Assembly: GCA_028280785.1 (NCBI GenBank)
Contig: JANQLF010000045.1
Location: 1 to 53,931, forward strand
DNA from: Planctomycetota bacterium
Lineage (GTDB): Bacteria; Planctomycetota; UBA11346
DNA: 53,931 bases
Direction of reading: 5' to 3'
Under the pieces are notes generated by a model. That model did not search any database, had not been told where the DNA came from, and was given only the letters and a program-made list of their open reading frames with translations. Made by a program: the position numbers and the translations under genes. Shown here one piece after another: positions 18,806-26,534 of the stretch (position 1 is its first letter; each line of letters begins with the position of its first letter).

Positions 18806-19644
18806 TCGTATTCAGCAAAATTAAACTGATCGACACATTCACCGTCACTGACAAATCCCTGCTTGATTAACCATTGATCAAAATGCTTGGTGGTTTCAAA
18901 AAAGTAGGGATTTCCAGCTTTGGTGTAATTAAAGAAACCATGCCCAGCTTTTGGGTAAATATGCAAGGTCGTATCGTTACCCATAGCCAGCATATTTTGT
19001 TGGAAATATTCCGTATCAGCAAGAGGAGTCACCTCGTCAGCATCACCATGCAATAATAAAACTGGAATTATCCCTTCGCGCACATGTTCACATGGAGAAA
19101 GCGCCATCAGTTGTTCTTCGCTGCCAAATTTTTCAATGCGTGCGTCGATGCGCTCTTGCGGACTAGTGCTTAAATCAAGTGGTGGAAGTACGGCGGGATT
19201 ATAGGCACAAATTAAATTAGGTTTGCTTGAAACAGATTGATCATCTGTTTCATCTTCAAAGCCATCAATAATGTCGGTGCTTAAAGACACATGACCGGCA
19301 GCCGATCCACCAGATGCTACTAGTTTATCCGCAGGGAATGCCCATTCATCAGCGTGTGCCCGAACAAAACGAATTGCTGATTTAGCATCAATAACGCATT
19401 CACGTGGGGTGGTGCCATGTAATTCCATGACACGGACTTCAGCAATAGCGCATAAAATACCGCGACTTTGGAAATATGCGGATTGCATATGATATTTGTC
19501 AAGATCAAAACCATTCCAACCGCCGCATACGAAAAATACGATGGCTGCGCTAGCTTTTTGTTCGGGTTTAAAGACATGCATTTTCAAATGAACTTGTGGA
19601 GTCTCTTTAAAAGGTACTACTTCATAGCTTAATTTAGTAGGCAT
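18802..19644 (-). CDS. Alpha/beta hydrolase, acetyl-esterase/BD-FAE-like
   Basis: The product is 280 residues. The motifs follow the hormone-sensitive-lipase/feruloyl-esterase group: an oxyanion segment VFFVCGGWNGFD, nucleophile Ser in ASGGSAAGH, Asp in LLHGDADEVTP and His in KAGHGFFNY. Such enzymes remove acetyl or aryl ester groups, often from sugars released from decorated polysaccharides. Without a signal peptide it should act in the cytoplasm. It is downstream of, and in the same direction as, the PocR-AraC regulator gene with a 70-nt gap. Confidence 0.85.
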   Translation of the reverse strand: MPTKLSYEVVPFKETPQVHLKMHVFKPEQKASAAIVFFVCGGWNGFDLDKYHMQSAYFQSRGILCAIAEVRVMELHGTTPRECVIDAKSAIRFVRAHADEWAFPADKLVASGGSAAGHVSLSTDIIDGFEDETDDQSVSSKPNLICAYNPAVLPPLDLSTSPQERIDARIEKFGSEEQLMALSPCEHVREGIIPVLLLHGDADEVTPLADTEYFQQNMLAMGNDTTLHIYPKAGHGFFNYTKAGNPYFFETTKHFDQWLIKQGFVSDGECVDQFNFAEYD

Positions 19645-19714
19645 CTGTGTTCCTCAGTCTATTGGACCTTAGACACTAAGGCTCTTTTCTGCGTGTCACC
19701 TATTTTTGCATGGA

Positions 19715-20557
19715 CTATTGGTTCATCTGTTTGCGAAAACGCCCTGGAGGTAGACCAGTTTGCGCCTTAAACGCCTTGTTGAAATAATATTGATCAGAAA
19801 AGCCAACGATTTCGGCTATTTCCTGAGCATTGTAGGTGCTACTGCTCAGTAATTGGCAGGCGCGTCGAATGCGCTCTTTTATAATTAAATCACTTAAAGA
19901 TTTGCCACAACATTCTTTAACGGCATGACTACAGCGTGAAGGAGAAAGGCCAAGGTGATTGGCTAACGCATCGAGGTTTAAATTTTGGGCTGCTTGTTCT
20001 TGAATAAAATGTTCAATGATCTGACGTCTGTCGGGTTGCGCTTGCGGATTTTTTTTCAGTGCTTGAGCATGGTAAAGTATAGACTGTGCAATGAATTGTG
20101 CGATGGGTAGCAGTTCCTTAACAGATTTACTATTTTTTTTCGGTAGTGCATCGTAACTACGTAAATAGGCAGATTTAAATTCTTTGTTATATTGTGGCTG
20201 TAATTCTTTTCTGCGTGATTGCCATTGGCCGACATAACAGGTCCCATGGTGAATACCGTTGAGGTATAGTGGCACGGCAATTTCGCTGATGCCTTTCCAG
20301 CAGCTATGTTCGAAGGCTGTTTTCTTTTTCTCACCCATTTTATTCATGGCATGACGACAATGATCGATGCAGCGCTGATCAAATTGGCGATCGCAAGCTA
20401 TGTTTTTGCGGTGGCTATGCCGTGGTCGGGTGAAAATAGGATTGCCGGCAAAGTCATGAAAGAAGCCTTCACGGTCAATAATCGTAATGCTGACCTGGTA
20501 GCGTTGTTCGAGATCAACGATGATCGCCTCTAAGGCACTCCCATCTAAACTTGTCAT
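19715..20557 (-). CDS. PocR-domain AraC-family transcriptional regulator
   Basis: The product is 280 residues. The N-terminal ~165 residues match the PocR sensory domain: a strand ITIIDREGFF, then a Cys/His cluster (CDRQFDQRCIDHCRHAM) and YVGQWQSRR. The last ~95 residues are an AraC double helix-turn-helix with LDALANHLGLSPSRCSHAV and AQEIAEIVGFSDQYYFNKAF, ending TGLPPGRFR. PocR domains sense small organic compounds; the Cys/His cluster suggests a metal or redox element, which is inference. It is divergent from the 702-residue toroid protein across 96 nt and is its likely regulator. Confidence 0.88.
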   Translation of the reverse strand: MTSLDGSALEAIIVDLEQRYQVSITIIDREGFFHDFAGNPIFTRPRHSHRKNIACDRQFDQRCIDHCRHAMNKMGEKKKTAFEHSCWKGISEIAVPLYLNGIHHGTCYVGQWQSRRKELQPQYNKEFKSAYLRSYDALPKKNSKSVKELLPIAQFIAQSILYHAQALKKNPQAQPDRRQIIEHFIQEQAAQNLNLDALANHLGLSPSRCSHAVKECCGKSLSDLIIKERIRRACQLLSSSTYNAQEIAEIVGFSDQYYFNKAFKAQTGLPPGRFRKQMNQ

Positions 20558-20653
20558 ATAATGACTATATTAGCTTTATATTACAAATAAATAGCATAAT
20601 GGCCCATTCTCAGTTCTGACCGATCTCACTAGGATGATAGGACAGGAGCACGG

Positions 20654-22762
20654 ATGCCTAGTTTACTCATCGAAGACAATCAAACTCAGGTCATGCAGGA
20701 TAAAGCCTTAGCATCGTTACGCGCATGGTGGCAAGGAAGCCAGGAGCAGTTATTCCACCCACAAGATCAAGGCAACGCCTTAATCTATGGCACTGGTTAT
20801 AATACCTGGGGTGTACAGACGCAGCAAAAGGCCATAGCAGCTGCTATGTATTTATGGCATCAAGGCGATGAATTAGCTGCAAGTCAAGCAGTCGATTTAT
20901 TACGCTTTAATCTCAATACCCATTTAAGTTCTGCCTATGCGTGTACCGATGGTGAACAGTGGGGTCACACTTGGATTTCAGTTTTAGGCATCGAGCGCAT
21001 GATGTTTGCCATCGATTTAATCCATGATCGTTTGCCCAAGGATGTCCAAGAACATTTGCGTCAGGTTTTAATTTCCGAAGCAGATTGGTTACTCCAGGAA
21101 TATCCAGTTGTTGCAGGTCTCGTCGATGATAACAAACCAGAGAGTAATATCTGGAACGGTGCGATATTACATCGCGTCGCATTGATGTATCCGGATGCGC
21201 CACATGCGGCAGCTTACCAAACGAAAGGTGATAAATTTCTTTATAATGGTATTTCAATAGAATCAGATTTACAAAACGAGCAATTTAAAGATATTATTGT
21301 TGGCGCTAATTTCTTTGAATCGATGGCGCTCAATCACCATCATTATCTTAATGTTGGTTACATGGTGATTTGTTTGTCAAATATTGCGATGTTGCATTTC
21401 ACTTACAAATTAGCTGGCAAAGAGGCGCCTGAATCTTTATATCATCATGCCTATGATTTATGGTCACTGATTAAAACTTGTACGTTTGAAGACGGACGCT
21501 TGTGGCGCATTGGTGGTGATACGCGTGTGCGTTATTGTTATTGTCAGGATTACGCCTTACCGATGTGGTTATTTATCGAAGATTATTATGGCGAGGATTG
21601 TTCGCATTGGATCGATGGCTGGCTCGATCAGGTAATAACAGAGCAAGATTACAACGGTGATGGTACCTATTTAGCTAAGCGCTTAGAGACCATGACTGAT
21701 ACGGGTCCTTTATACTATACCCGTTTGGAAAGTGATCGTGCCTGTACGGTGGCTATGACTGCTGCGTGGTTGCCGATGATTGAACGCAGTGAATTACAAC
21801 CTGCAGCAATGAGCATTAATGAATGGCATGATGCTTATCATCAATCCTATATGTGCCGAAACGATCAGCGCATGGTTTCCTGGACCTGGGACGCTGGTGA
21901 AGGCCCAACCGGTATGTGCATCCCAAGCGCCGATAGTTCGATGGCTGAGTGGGGTGCCAATTTATTTCCGTTAATTCGCGGTACTGGTGATCGCAATGCT
22001 TATGAGCGCTTGGGTGAGTATGGGTATCAATTTCCAGGTGGCTTTGCGACGCTCGGACAGGTGGATGTCCTTGATCAAGGAATTATTGGTGAAGGCCGAC
22101 CGCAGCGGCCTGTATTGGCGAATGTACAAGTGGCCAGCATCGCGCTACCTGATCAAAAGAGTAATCTCATTGTGCAGTATGTGAGAAGCGGAAACCCAAA
22201 TTATTTAAGCGAGGTGCAGGGCTTGCATGTATTGGTACCGAATGATCTGTGGAATAACTTTGAACGTCATTATCAAGAATCTAATAAGGGGATTATTGTT
22301 GATGAGGCATTAAGTATTCAGCCTATCTATCAACACGGCGCGATTAGTGATGAACAAACGTTGCAGGTAAAGCACAATGAAAAACGCACAATCGGCATGC
22401 GCCACAATGGTGGATTCCAAGTGCAGCGAGTAGGGGGCTTTCTAAAAGTAGATGAGATTGCATTGCCGCAATTGTCGTTTGAAAAAGTGCAGCGCTTTCA
22501 ATCGGGAACCATTCTCATCGATAATGCCTGCCTGTTGTCGTGCACGGACACGTTTGTATATGAAAACAAGCAGTTAGCCCACGAAGAACAAGCCTGTAAA
22601 ATTATCGAGCTCAAAAATCAGGAACAGCATTACATCGTCGTTTGTAATTTTTCAGATAATGAATTGAATTGGGAAGCACCTTCAAATGTAGGATGTATAC
22701 ATGGAAAATTCGATGGTCGATTAAAAGCTCATCAAGTAGCAGTGTTTTCCGCATCAGTATGA
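20654..22762 (+). CDS. Probable alpha/alpha-toroid carbohydrate-active protein (lyase- or hydrolase-like)
   Basis: The product is 702 residues with no signal peptide. AGGAG lies 5 nt before the ATG. The first ~400 residues consist of paired helices with aromatic and His-rich loops (GHTWISVLGIERMMFAIDL, NHHHYLNVGYMVICLSNIAM, RIGGDTRVRYCYCQDYALP), as in heparinase/alginate-lyase-type (alpha/alpha) toroids. The C-terminal ~250 residues are strand-rich (LHVLVPNDLWNNFERHYQES onwards), resembling the beta-sandwich that follows such toroids. I do not recognise a specific family or catalytic residues. The divergent PocR-AraC gene suggests inducible carbohydrate use. The end lies 3 nt from the convergent HTH gene. 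Confidence 0.68.
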   Translation: MPSLLIEDNQTQVMQDKALASLRAWWQGSQEQLFHPQDQGNALIYGTGYNTWGVQTQQKAIAAAMYLWHQGDELAASQAVDLLRFNLNTHLSSAYACTDGEQWGHTWISVLGIERMMFAIDLIHDRLPKDVQEHLRQVLISEADWLLQEYPVVAGLVDDNKPESNIWNGAILHRVALMYPDAPHAAAYQTKGDKFLYNGISIESDLQNEQFKDIIVGANFFESMALNHHHYLNVGYMVICLSNIAMLHFTYKLAGKEAPESLYHHAYDLWSLIKTCTFEDGRLWRIGGDTRVRYCYCQDYALPMWLFIEDYYGEDCSHWIDGWLDQVITEQDYNGDGTYLAKRLETMTDTGPLYYTRLESDRACTVAMTAAWLPMIERSELQPAAMSINEWHDAYHQSYMCRNDQRMVSWTWDAGEGPTGMCIPSADSSMAEWGANLFPLIRGTGDRNAYERLGEYGYQFPGGFATLGQVDVLDQGIIGEGRPQRPVLANVQVASIALPDQKSNLIVQYVRSGNPNYLSEVQGLHVLVPNDLWNNFERHYQESNKGIIVDEALSIQPIYQHGAISDEQTLQVKHNEKRTIGMRHNGGFQVQRVGGFLKVDEIALPQLSFEKVQRFQSGTILIDNACLLSCTDTFVYENKQLAHEEQACKIIELKNQEQHYIVVCNFSDNELNWEAPSNVGCIHGKFDGRLKAHQVAVFSASV

Positions 22763-22765
22763 TGC

Positions 22766-23215
22766 TTATTCATATGTAGATGATTGCAGCATTAAGTCGA
22801 TATCCAATTCAACTAATGCGCGTTGGGTAGTCGCAATTGGTAAATCGACTGCTTTTGCTAAGGACCGTACTGTCCATCTATCAGCATCTTTTGGTCTGGA
22901 ACCAGATACTTTTTTAATCTCATCAAGTTTACTGATTGTCAGCACATCACGTGGCCGACCGCTCGATTCAGTCGGTTTGTCTAATATACTCGGAATTTCT
23001 TCTTCTCCTGTCCACCGACTACGCCATTTAATAACTGTGTTCTCATGAACATTGAGACGCTTCGCAATGTCTTTATTGCTTAGACCTTCTCCAAGCAATA
23101 AAACAATAAGTGCTCTACATTTTTCTTTATCGCTACTATCTGGATTATCGACAACGCGCTTGAGCTCGTTGCGCTGAGCTGGACTTAAGATCACGAGACG
23201 ACTCTCCCTTGGCAT
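22766..23215 (-). CDS. IS630-type helix-turn-helix protein without DDE domain (copy 1)
   Basis: The product is 149 residues. GGAAG sits 7 nt before the ATG. It contains the N-terminal DNA-binding half of IS630-family transposases: NKDIAKRLNVHENTVIKWRSRW (first HTH, about 52-73), the SGRPRDVLT linker, then a second HTH (WTVRSLAKAVDLPIATTQRAL). A normal stop follows; no DDE catalytic domain is encoded next to it, and the adjoining sequence is a convergent gene. A close paralogue lies 171 nt upstream in the same orientation. It may be a solo remnant or a domesticated regulator. An inverted repeat overlaps its probable promoter. Confidence 0.8.
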   Translation of the reverse strand: MPRESRLVILSPAQRNELKRVVDNPDSSDKEKCRALIVLLLGEGLSNKDIAKRLNVHENTVIKWRSRWTGEEEIPSILDKPTESSGRPRDVLTISKLDEIKKVSGSRPKDADRWTVRSLAKAVDLPIATTQRALVELDIDLMLQSSTYE

Positions 23216-23263
23216 TGATTAACTTCCATTTGATTGAGATTAACGACGATAAACCTTTTGTAT

Positions 23264-23283
23264 ATTATACACATGGTGTATAA
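23264..23283 (-). promoter_or_regulatory. Operator-like inverted repeat over a TATAAT box
   Basis: TTATACAC (23265-23272) and GTGTATAA (23276-23283) form a perfect 8-bp inverted repeat with a 3-nt spacer. On the minus strand a consensus TATAAT (complement of 23264-23269) overlaps one arm, about 50 nt upstream of the start of the 149-residue HTH gene. No clear -35 element is seen. The arrangement would suit autorepression by a dimeric DNA-binding protein. Confidence 0.5.
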
Positions 23284-23386
23284 ATACTAGTGTGAAATGC
23301 TAAGTTACCCGAGCAGTGTCATTTAATTGTCTATAAAACACAGACTAATGAAACAATTCCTAAGGTATTTACACAATTATAGTTAT

Positions 23387-23833
23387 TCAATCGTATGTAG
23401 AAGACTGAATGCGTAGGTCTATACCTAGTTCCATTAAGGCTCTTTGTGTTGTAGCAACTGGAATGTGTAAATGAGCTGCGAGGCGTCTTACTGTCCAGCG
23501 TTGTGCGTCGACAGGTTTGACGCTGACGATTTCTTTTATTTCAGCGAGACGTTCGGGTGTAAGGACTTCACGCGGACGACCAGTAAGTTCCCCATAATCA
23601 CTAACCTTGGAATCACTATTATCGCCAGTCCAACGACCACGCCACTTAACCACCGTGTTCTCATGAATAGCAAGCCTTTTTGCTATTTCTTTATTCTTTA
23701 ATCCTTCGCCCATTAATAAAACAATTAATGCTCGACATTTTTCTTTCTCACTAGAGTTAGGGTCACTTGCAATGTCTTTCAATTCATTGCGTTGTTCTGT
23801 GCTGAGTGTGACCGAACGACTTTCCCAAGGCAT
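23387..23833 (-). CDS. IS630-type helix-turn-helix protein without DDE domain (copy 2)
   Basis: The product is 148 residues. The ATG at 23833 has GGAG 6 nt upstream and beats the in-frame TTG at 23845. It is a clear paralogue of the neighbouring 149-residue protein: the same opening (ESRSVTLSTEQRNEL), nearly identical EKCRALIVLLMGEGL, first HTH NKEIAKRLAIHENTVVKWR, the TGRPREVLT linker, second HTH WTVRRLAAHLHIPVATTQRAL, and the same tail (QSSTYD). The variable part is the short acidic linker around residue 75. No DDE domain or flanking terminal repeats are evident. Confidence 0.8.
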   Translation of the reverse strand: MPWESRSVTLSTEQRNELKDIASDPNSSEKEKCRALIVLLMGEGLKNKEIAKRLAIHENTVVKWRGRWTGDNSDSKVSDYGELTGRPREVLTPERLAEIKEIVSVKPVDAQRWTVRRLAAHLHIPVATTQRALMELGIDLRIQSSTYD

Positions 23834-23992
23834 GAGTATCTCCAATTTAAATTAACTCATCATACTATTATTGTAGCAGCTATCTTATGATACAGATCAG
23901 TGGAGGATAATCTAGAACAATTTATGGTTCTTAGGCATTAGTTCGAAGCGCTTGAGATTAAGCGATTACTAATTTAAAAGTCTATTCGAATG

Positions 23993-24982
23993 CTAATCTT
24001 CTAGTAAAATAATACTTTCGGGATTATATAAGGATAATTCATTGTTTCGTAATTCGCGTGTGGGAATGTAATGCCGATCAATTTTACCCTCGACACAATG
24101 CAGAAAATCTTGCAAAAGAACAGCGTTACTCATGTACCAATCGTGGGCGAATTGATTGCTGCTCAGTGGATTGTCCTGCTCAGCGTTTTCCTCTAAGACG
24201 CTATAATGATCACCGCAATTAACATTGATTGATTGACGATGGCGTTCGTGATGCGGTAAGCCGACACGCCCCACACGTTCTGACAGTGGTGCCTGTTTGC
24301 TATGTGCTAAGGAAAGGGCGTCATCAAAGGGGTTTTGATAGTTTGTTAACCCATGGCAGTGACGATAGAGCGATGCTGATTTATTATTATCACTGCGTAA
24401 TGAACGACTGGAAATGTCGGCGCCGATAAAGGCAATTTGATTACAGGTCCAAAATTTATTTTTGAGTGATTGTTTTTCATCAGCTAAGGTCATTGCCTCG
24501 CGCAAAACAAAAGCTCCAGTGCCATGAGCAAGGACATGAACTTCGACATCGCAAGATTTGTGTTGTTGCGAGGCGAGAATGCTGATGACATCATCGCGGA
24601 AACGTCGGGCGGTGTCACGGGCGCTGTCGCGGTCATCCCATTCGTGCACCGAACCGGTTGGTGCTGGCCAATCAAAGCCAATGACTATGCCCCGAAACCC
24701 AAGTTTATGTAACTGCGTGCGCAGTTGTCGTTGCATGGTAAGGGTATTTTTAGCATTACCCTGGTGACCATTGATAAAAAAGATGATGGGGCCACCGTGC
24801 TTTTCGACCGTTTCGACGACGTGCCCTATCCATTCTTTGCGGCTGCACACATGTTCAAACTCGGCGTTAAAACCATCCGGCACACAAAGAAATTGTGTGG
24901 GGCCTGAACCGAATTCATCACTCCACTCTTTGCTAGAGCCTTTCTTTTTCAACTTGCGAACACTGATCATGTAATCGGGCAT
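23993..24982 (-). CDS. Alpha/beta-hydrolase-fold protein lacking the nucleophile serine
   Basis: The product is 329 residues. It resembles the DUF900 family of alpha/beta hydrolases: IIFFINGHQGN (first strand and oxyanion region), FDWPAPTG with a following helix DSARDTARRFRDDVISIL, then the elbow VLAHGTGAFVLREAM (150-164). Where the family usually has A-H-S-M-G, this protein has Ala152-His-Gly-Thr-Gly156, so the serine is replaced by glycine. A late CGDHYSVL could carry the family His. It is therefore probably not a serine hydrolase, or it uses Thr155; binding or scaffold roles are possible. It has no signal peptide. Confidence 0.7.
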   Translation of the reverse strand: MPDYMISVRKLKKKGSSKEWSDEFGSGPTQFLCVPDGFNAEFEHVCSRKEWIGHVVETVEKHGGPIIFFINGHQGNAKNTLTMQRQLRTQLHKLGFRGIVIGFDWPAPTGSVHEWDDRDSARDTARRFRDDVISILASQQHKSCDVEVHVLAHGTGAFVLREAMTLADEKQSLKNKFWTCNQIAFIGADISSRSLRSDNNKSASLYRHCHGLTNYQNPFDDALSLAHSKQAPLSERVGRVGLPHHERHRQSINVNCGDHYSVLEENAEQDNPLSSNQFAHDWYMSNAVLLQDFLHCVEGKIDRHYIPTRELRNNELSLYNPESIILLED

Positions 24983-25147
24983 AGGGCGACTCCGCTATTA
25001 TCCATTTTGGAGCAGAAGACCTTAGTAGCAATACGCATCTAGCAAGATTTCACGATGGCCTATTGCGACACCGTGACCTACAAATTGAAGGTTGACACCT
25101 AAGTGATGCCGACATAGCGGCTAAGGAAATGACTAGGTAGCCCTTTT

Positions 25148-26335
25148 TTAGAGCAGTGCGACTTGGATCATTTCTTTATTAGAGCTGATTTTCTCAATTA
25201 AAGCTGAGTCTGGTTCACCGTCTATTTTGAGTGTGCACAGAGCTGCTTCACTGCCGTCAAAAATAGTATTTTCCATTTCTTCGATATTTAAATTGGCACC
25301 GCGTAATTCATCTAAAACAAAAGCTAGAACACCGACGTGATTATAATGACGGACCACCAAGGTTGATGTTGCTGAACTCTTAGTCCGTAAATTAACGACG
25401 TTAATTGGTTGACCAGTTTCTTTTAATGCACGAACAATATTCACAACTTCATCAGCAATAGCTTCGGATGCTTGATCCGTACTTGCACCAATATGCGGGG
25501 TAGCGGTAACTAATGCTGCAAGATCAGTTTGATCAAAATCAGCTTCACCACCAGACGGCTCTCCAGCAAAGACGTCAGTACCGACACGCAGTCCTTTGTT
25601 GTTAATCGCATCTTGGAGAGCAGCGCTATCAACCACTTCACCACGCGAGGTATTTATGAAAATGGCGTTATCTTTTAATGCGCCAAAAAAATCTGCATTG
25701 AGCATGCCTTTGGTTTGGTCGTTCACAGCGATGTGAACACTGACCGCATCTGCAACGTTGGCGACGGCCATGTGATCCGCGCAGTAAGTAAAGCCAAGTG
25801 CTTCTGCTTTTTCAGGGGTGAGCGAGCGAGACCATGCGCAGACGTCCATGCCTAAGGCTTGAGCGCGTTTGGCGAGTCCAAGACCAATCGAGCCGAGTCC
25901 GATGACACCAAGTTTGCGATCCTTCAAGCCAGCTGCTTTGCCGTATTCTTTTTTGCGCCATTTACCATTACGAAGATCGACGCTGGCATTTACAATGCGA
26001 CGATCAGCTGCAATCAATAATCCAAGTGCTAATTCTGCAACCGCATCTGCATTTTTACCGGGGCAGTTGGCAACGTGAATGCCGCGACTGCTTGCACATG
26101 CTAGGTCAATATTATTTACGCCAGCTCCTGCACGGATGATCAAAGATAAGTTAGAAGCTGCATTAATACAATCTGCATTCACTTTGGTAGAACGCACAAT
26201 TAAAATGCTATTATCACCGATAATACCTGCCAGGTCTTCGGCTTTGGCATCGGCGTTGACAGTTACATTGGCACCAAGTGCTTCGAGTGCGCTAACGCTG
26301 GAAGCGGAAAGTTTATCAGCAATCAAAATATCCAT
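25148..26335 (-). CDS. serA: D-3-phosphoglycerate dehydrogenase with ACT domain
   Basis: The product is 395 residues. It has the D-isomer 2-hydroxyacid dehydrogenase fold: an N-terminal substrate domain, a Rossmann motif LGVIGLGSIGLGLAKRA (about 145-161), the family pattern FINTSRGEVVDSAAL with a catalytic Arg, and the catalytic His in TPHIGASTDQA. The C-terminal ~75 residues form an ACT domain (VVRHYNHVGVLAFVLDELR), which usually mediates serine feedback. The length and the ACT domain, and the absence of a longer intervening domain, match short bacterial SerA. It oxidises 3-phosphoglycerate to 3-phosphohydroxypyruvate in serine synthesis. It appears to be a single-gene unit. Confidence 0.88.
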   Translation of the reverse strand: MDILIADKLSASSVSALEALGANVTVNADAKAEDLAGIIGDNSILIVRSTKVNADCINAASNLSLIIRAGAGVNNIDLACASSRGIHVANCPGKNADAVAELALGLLIAADRRIVNASVDLRNGKWRKKEYGKAAGLKDRKLGVIGLGSIGLGLAKRAQALGMDVCAWSRSLTPEKAEALGFTYCADHMAVANVADAVSVHIAVNDQTKGMLNADFFGALKDNAIFINTSRGEVVDSAALQDAINNKGLRVGTDVFAGEPSGGEADFDQTDLAALVTATPHIGASTDQASEAIADEVVNIVRALKETGQPINVVNLRTKSSATSTLVVRHYNHVGVLAFVLDELRGANLNIEEMENTIFDGSEAALCTLKIDGEPDSALIEKISSNKEMIQVALL

Positions 26336-26461
26336 GACATCTCCATAAAAGGGGGCGCAAGCCTAGTAAGGCAGATGCACAGGACAAGTTAATGACGAGT
26401 AGAAAGTGTCTCTAATCTCTGAACATTTTGTGTTCGCATGCATGCTGATCATAGAAAAATG

Positions 26462-26534
26462 TATAATGTGAGCTAGAAACATGTTGCAGAAACAAGATGC
26501 AACAGTGTGCACCATGCACAGGGGGCCCGATGCC
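26462..26534 (+). promoter_or_regulatory. Probable -10 box and structured leader of the secreted-protein gene
   Basis: TATAAT at 26462-26467 is a candidate -10 element; no convincing -35 element is seen. Downstream of it are two small hairpins: TGTTGCA (26482-26488) with TGCAACA (26498-26504), and TGTGCA (26506-26511) with TGCACA (26515-26520). A G-rich stretch then leads to the ATG at 26535. Confidence 0.4.

Noticed and set aside
19660..19690. CCTTA...TAAGG short hairpin followed by CTCTTTT, terminator-like on the plus strand
   Set aside because: Both flanking genes are on the minus strand and no plus-strand gene ends there; the stem is only 5 bp.
22766..23845. Complete IS630 insertion sequence around the HTH genes
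   Set aside because: No DDE catalytic domain, no terminal inverted repeats and no TA target duplication were found.
23859..23891. ATCATA...TATGAT inverted repeat upstream of HTH copy 2
   Set aside because: The 6-bp arms are separated by 21 nt and no promoter element coincides; likely chance.
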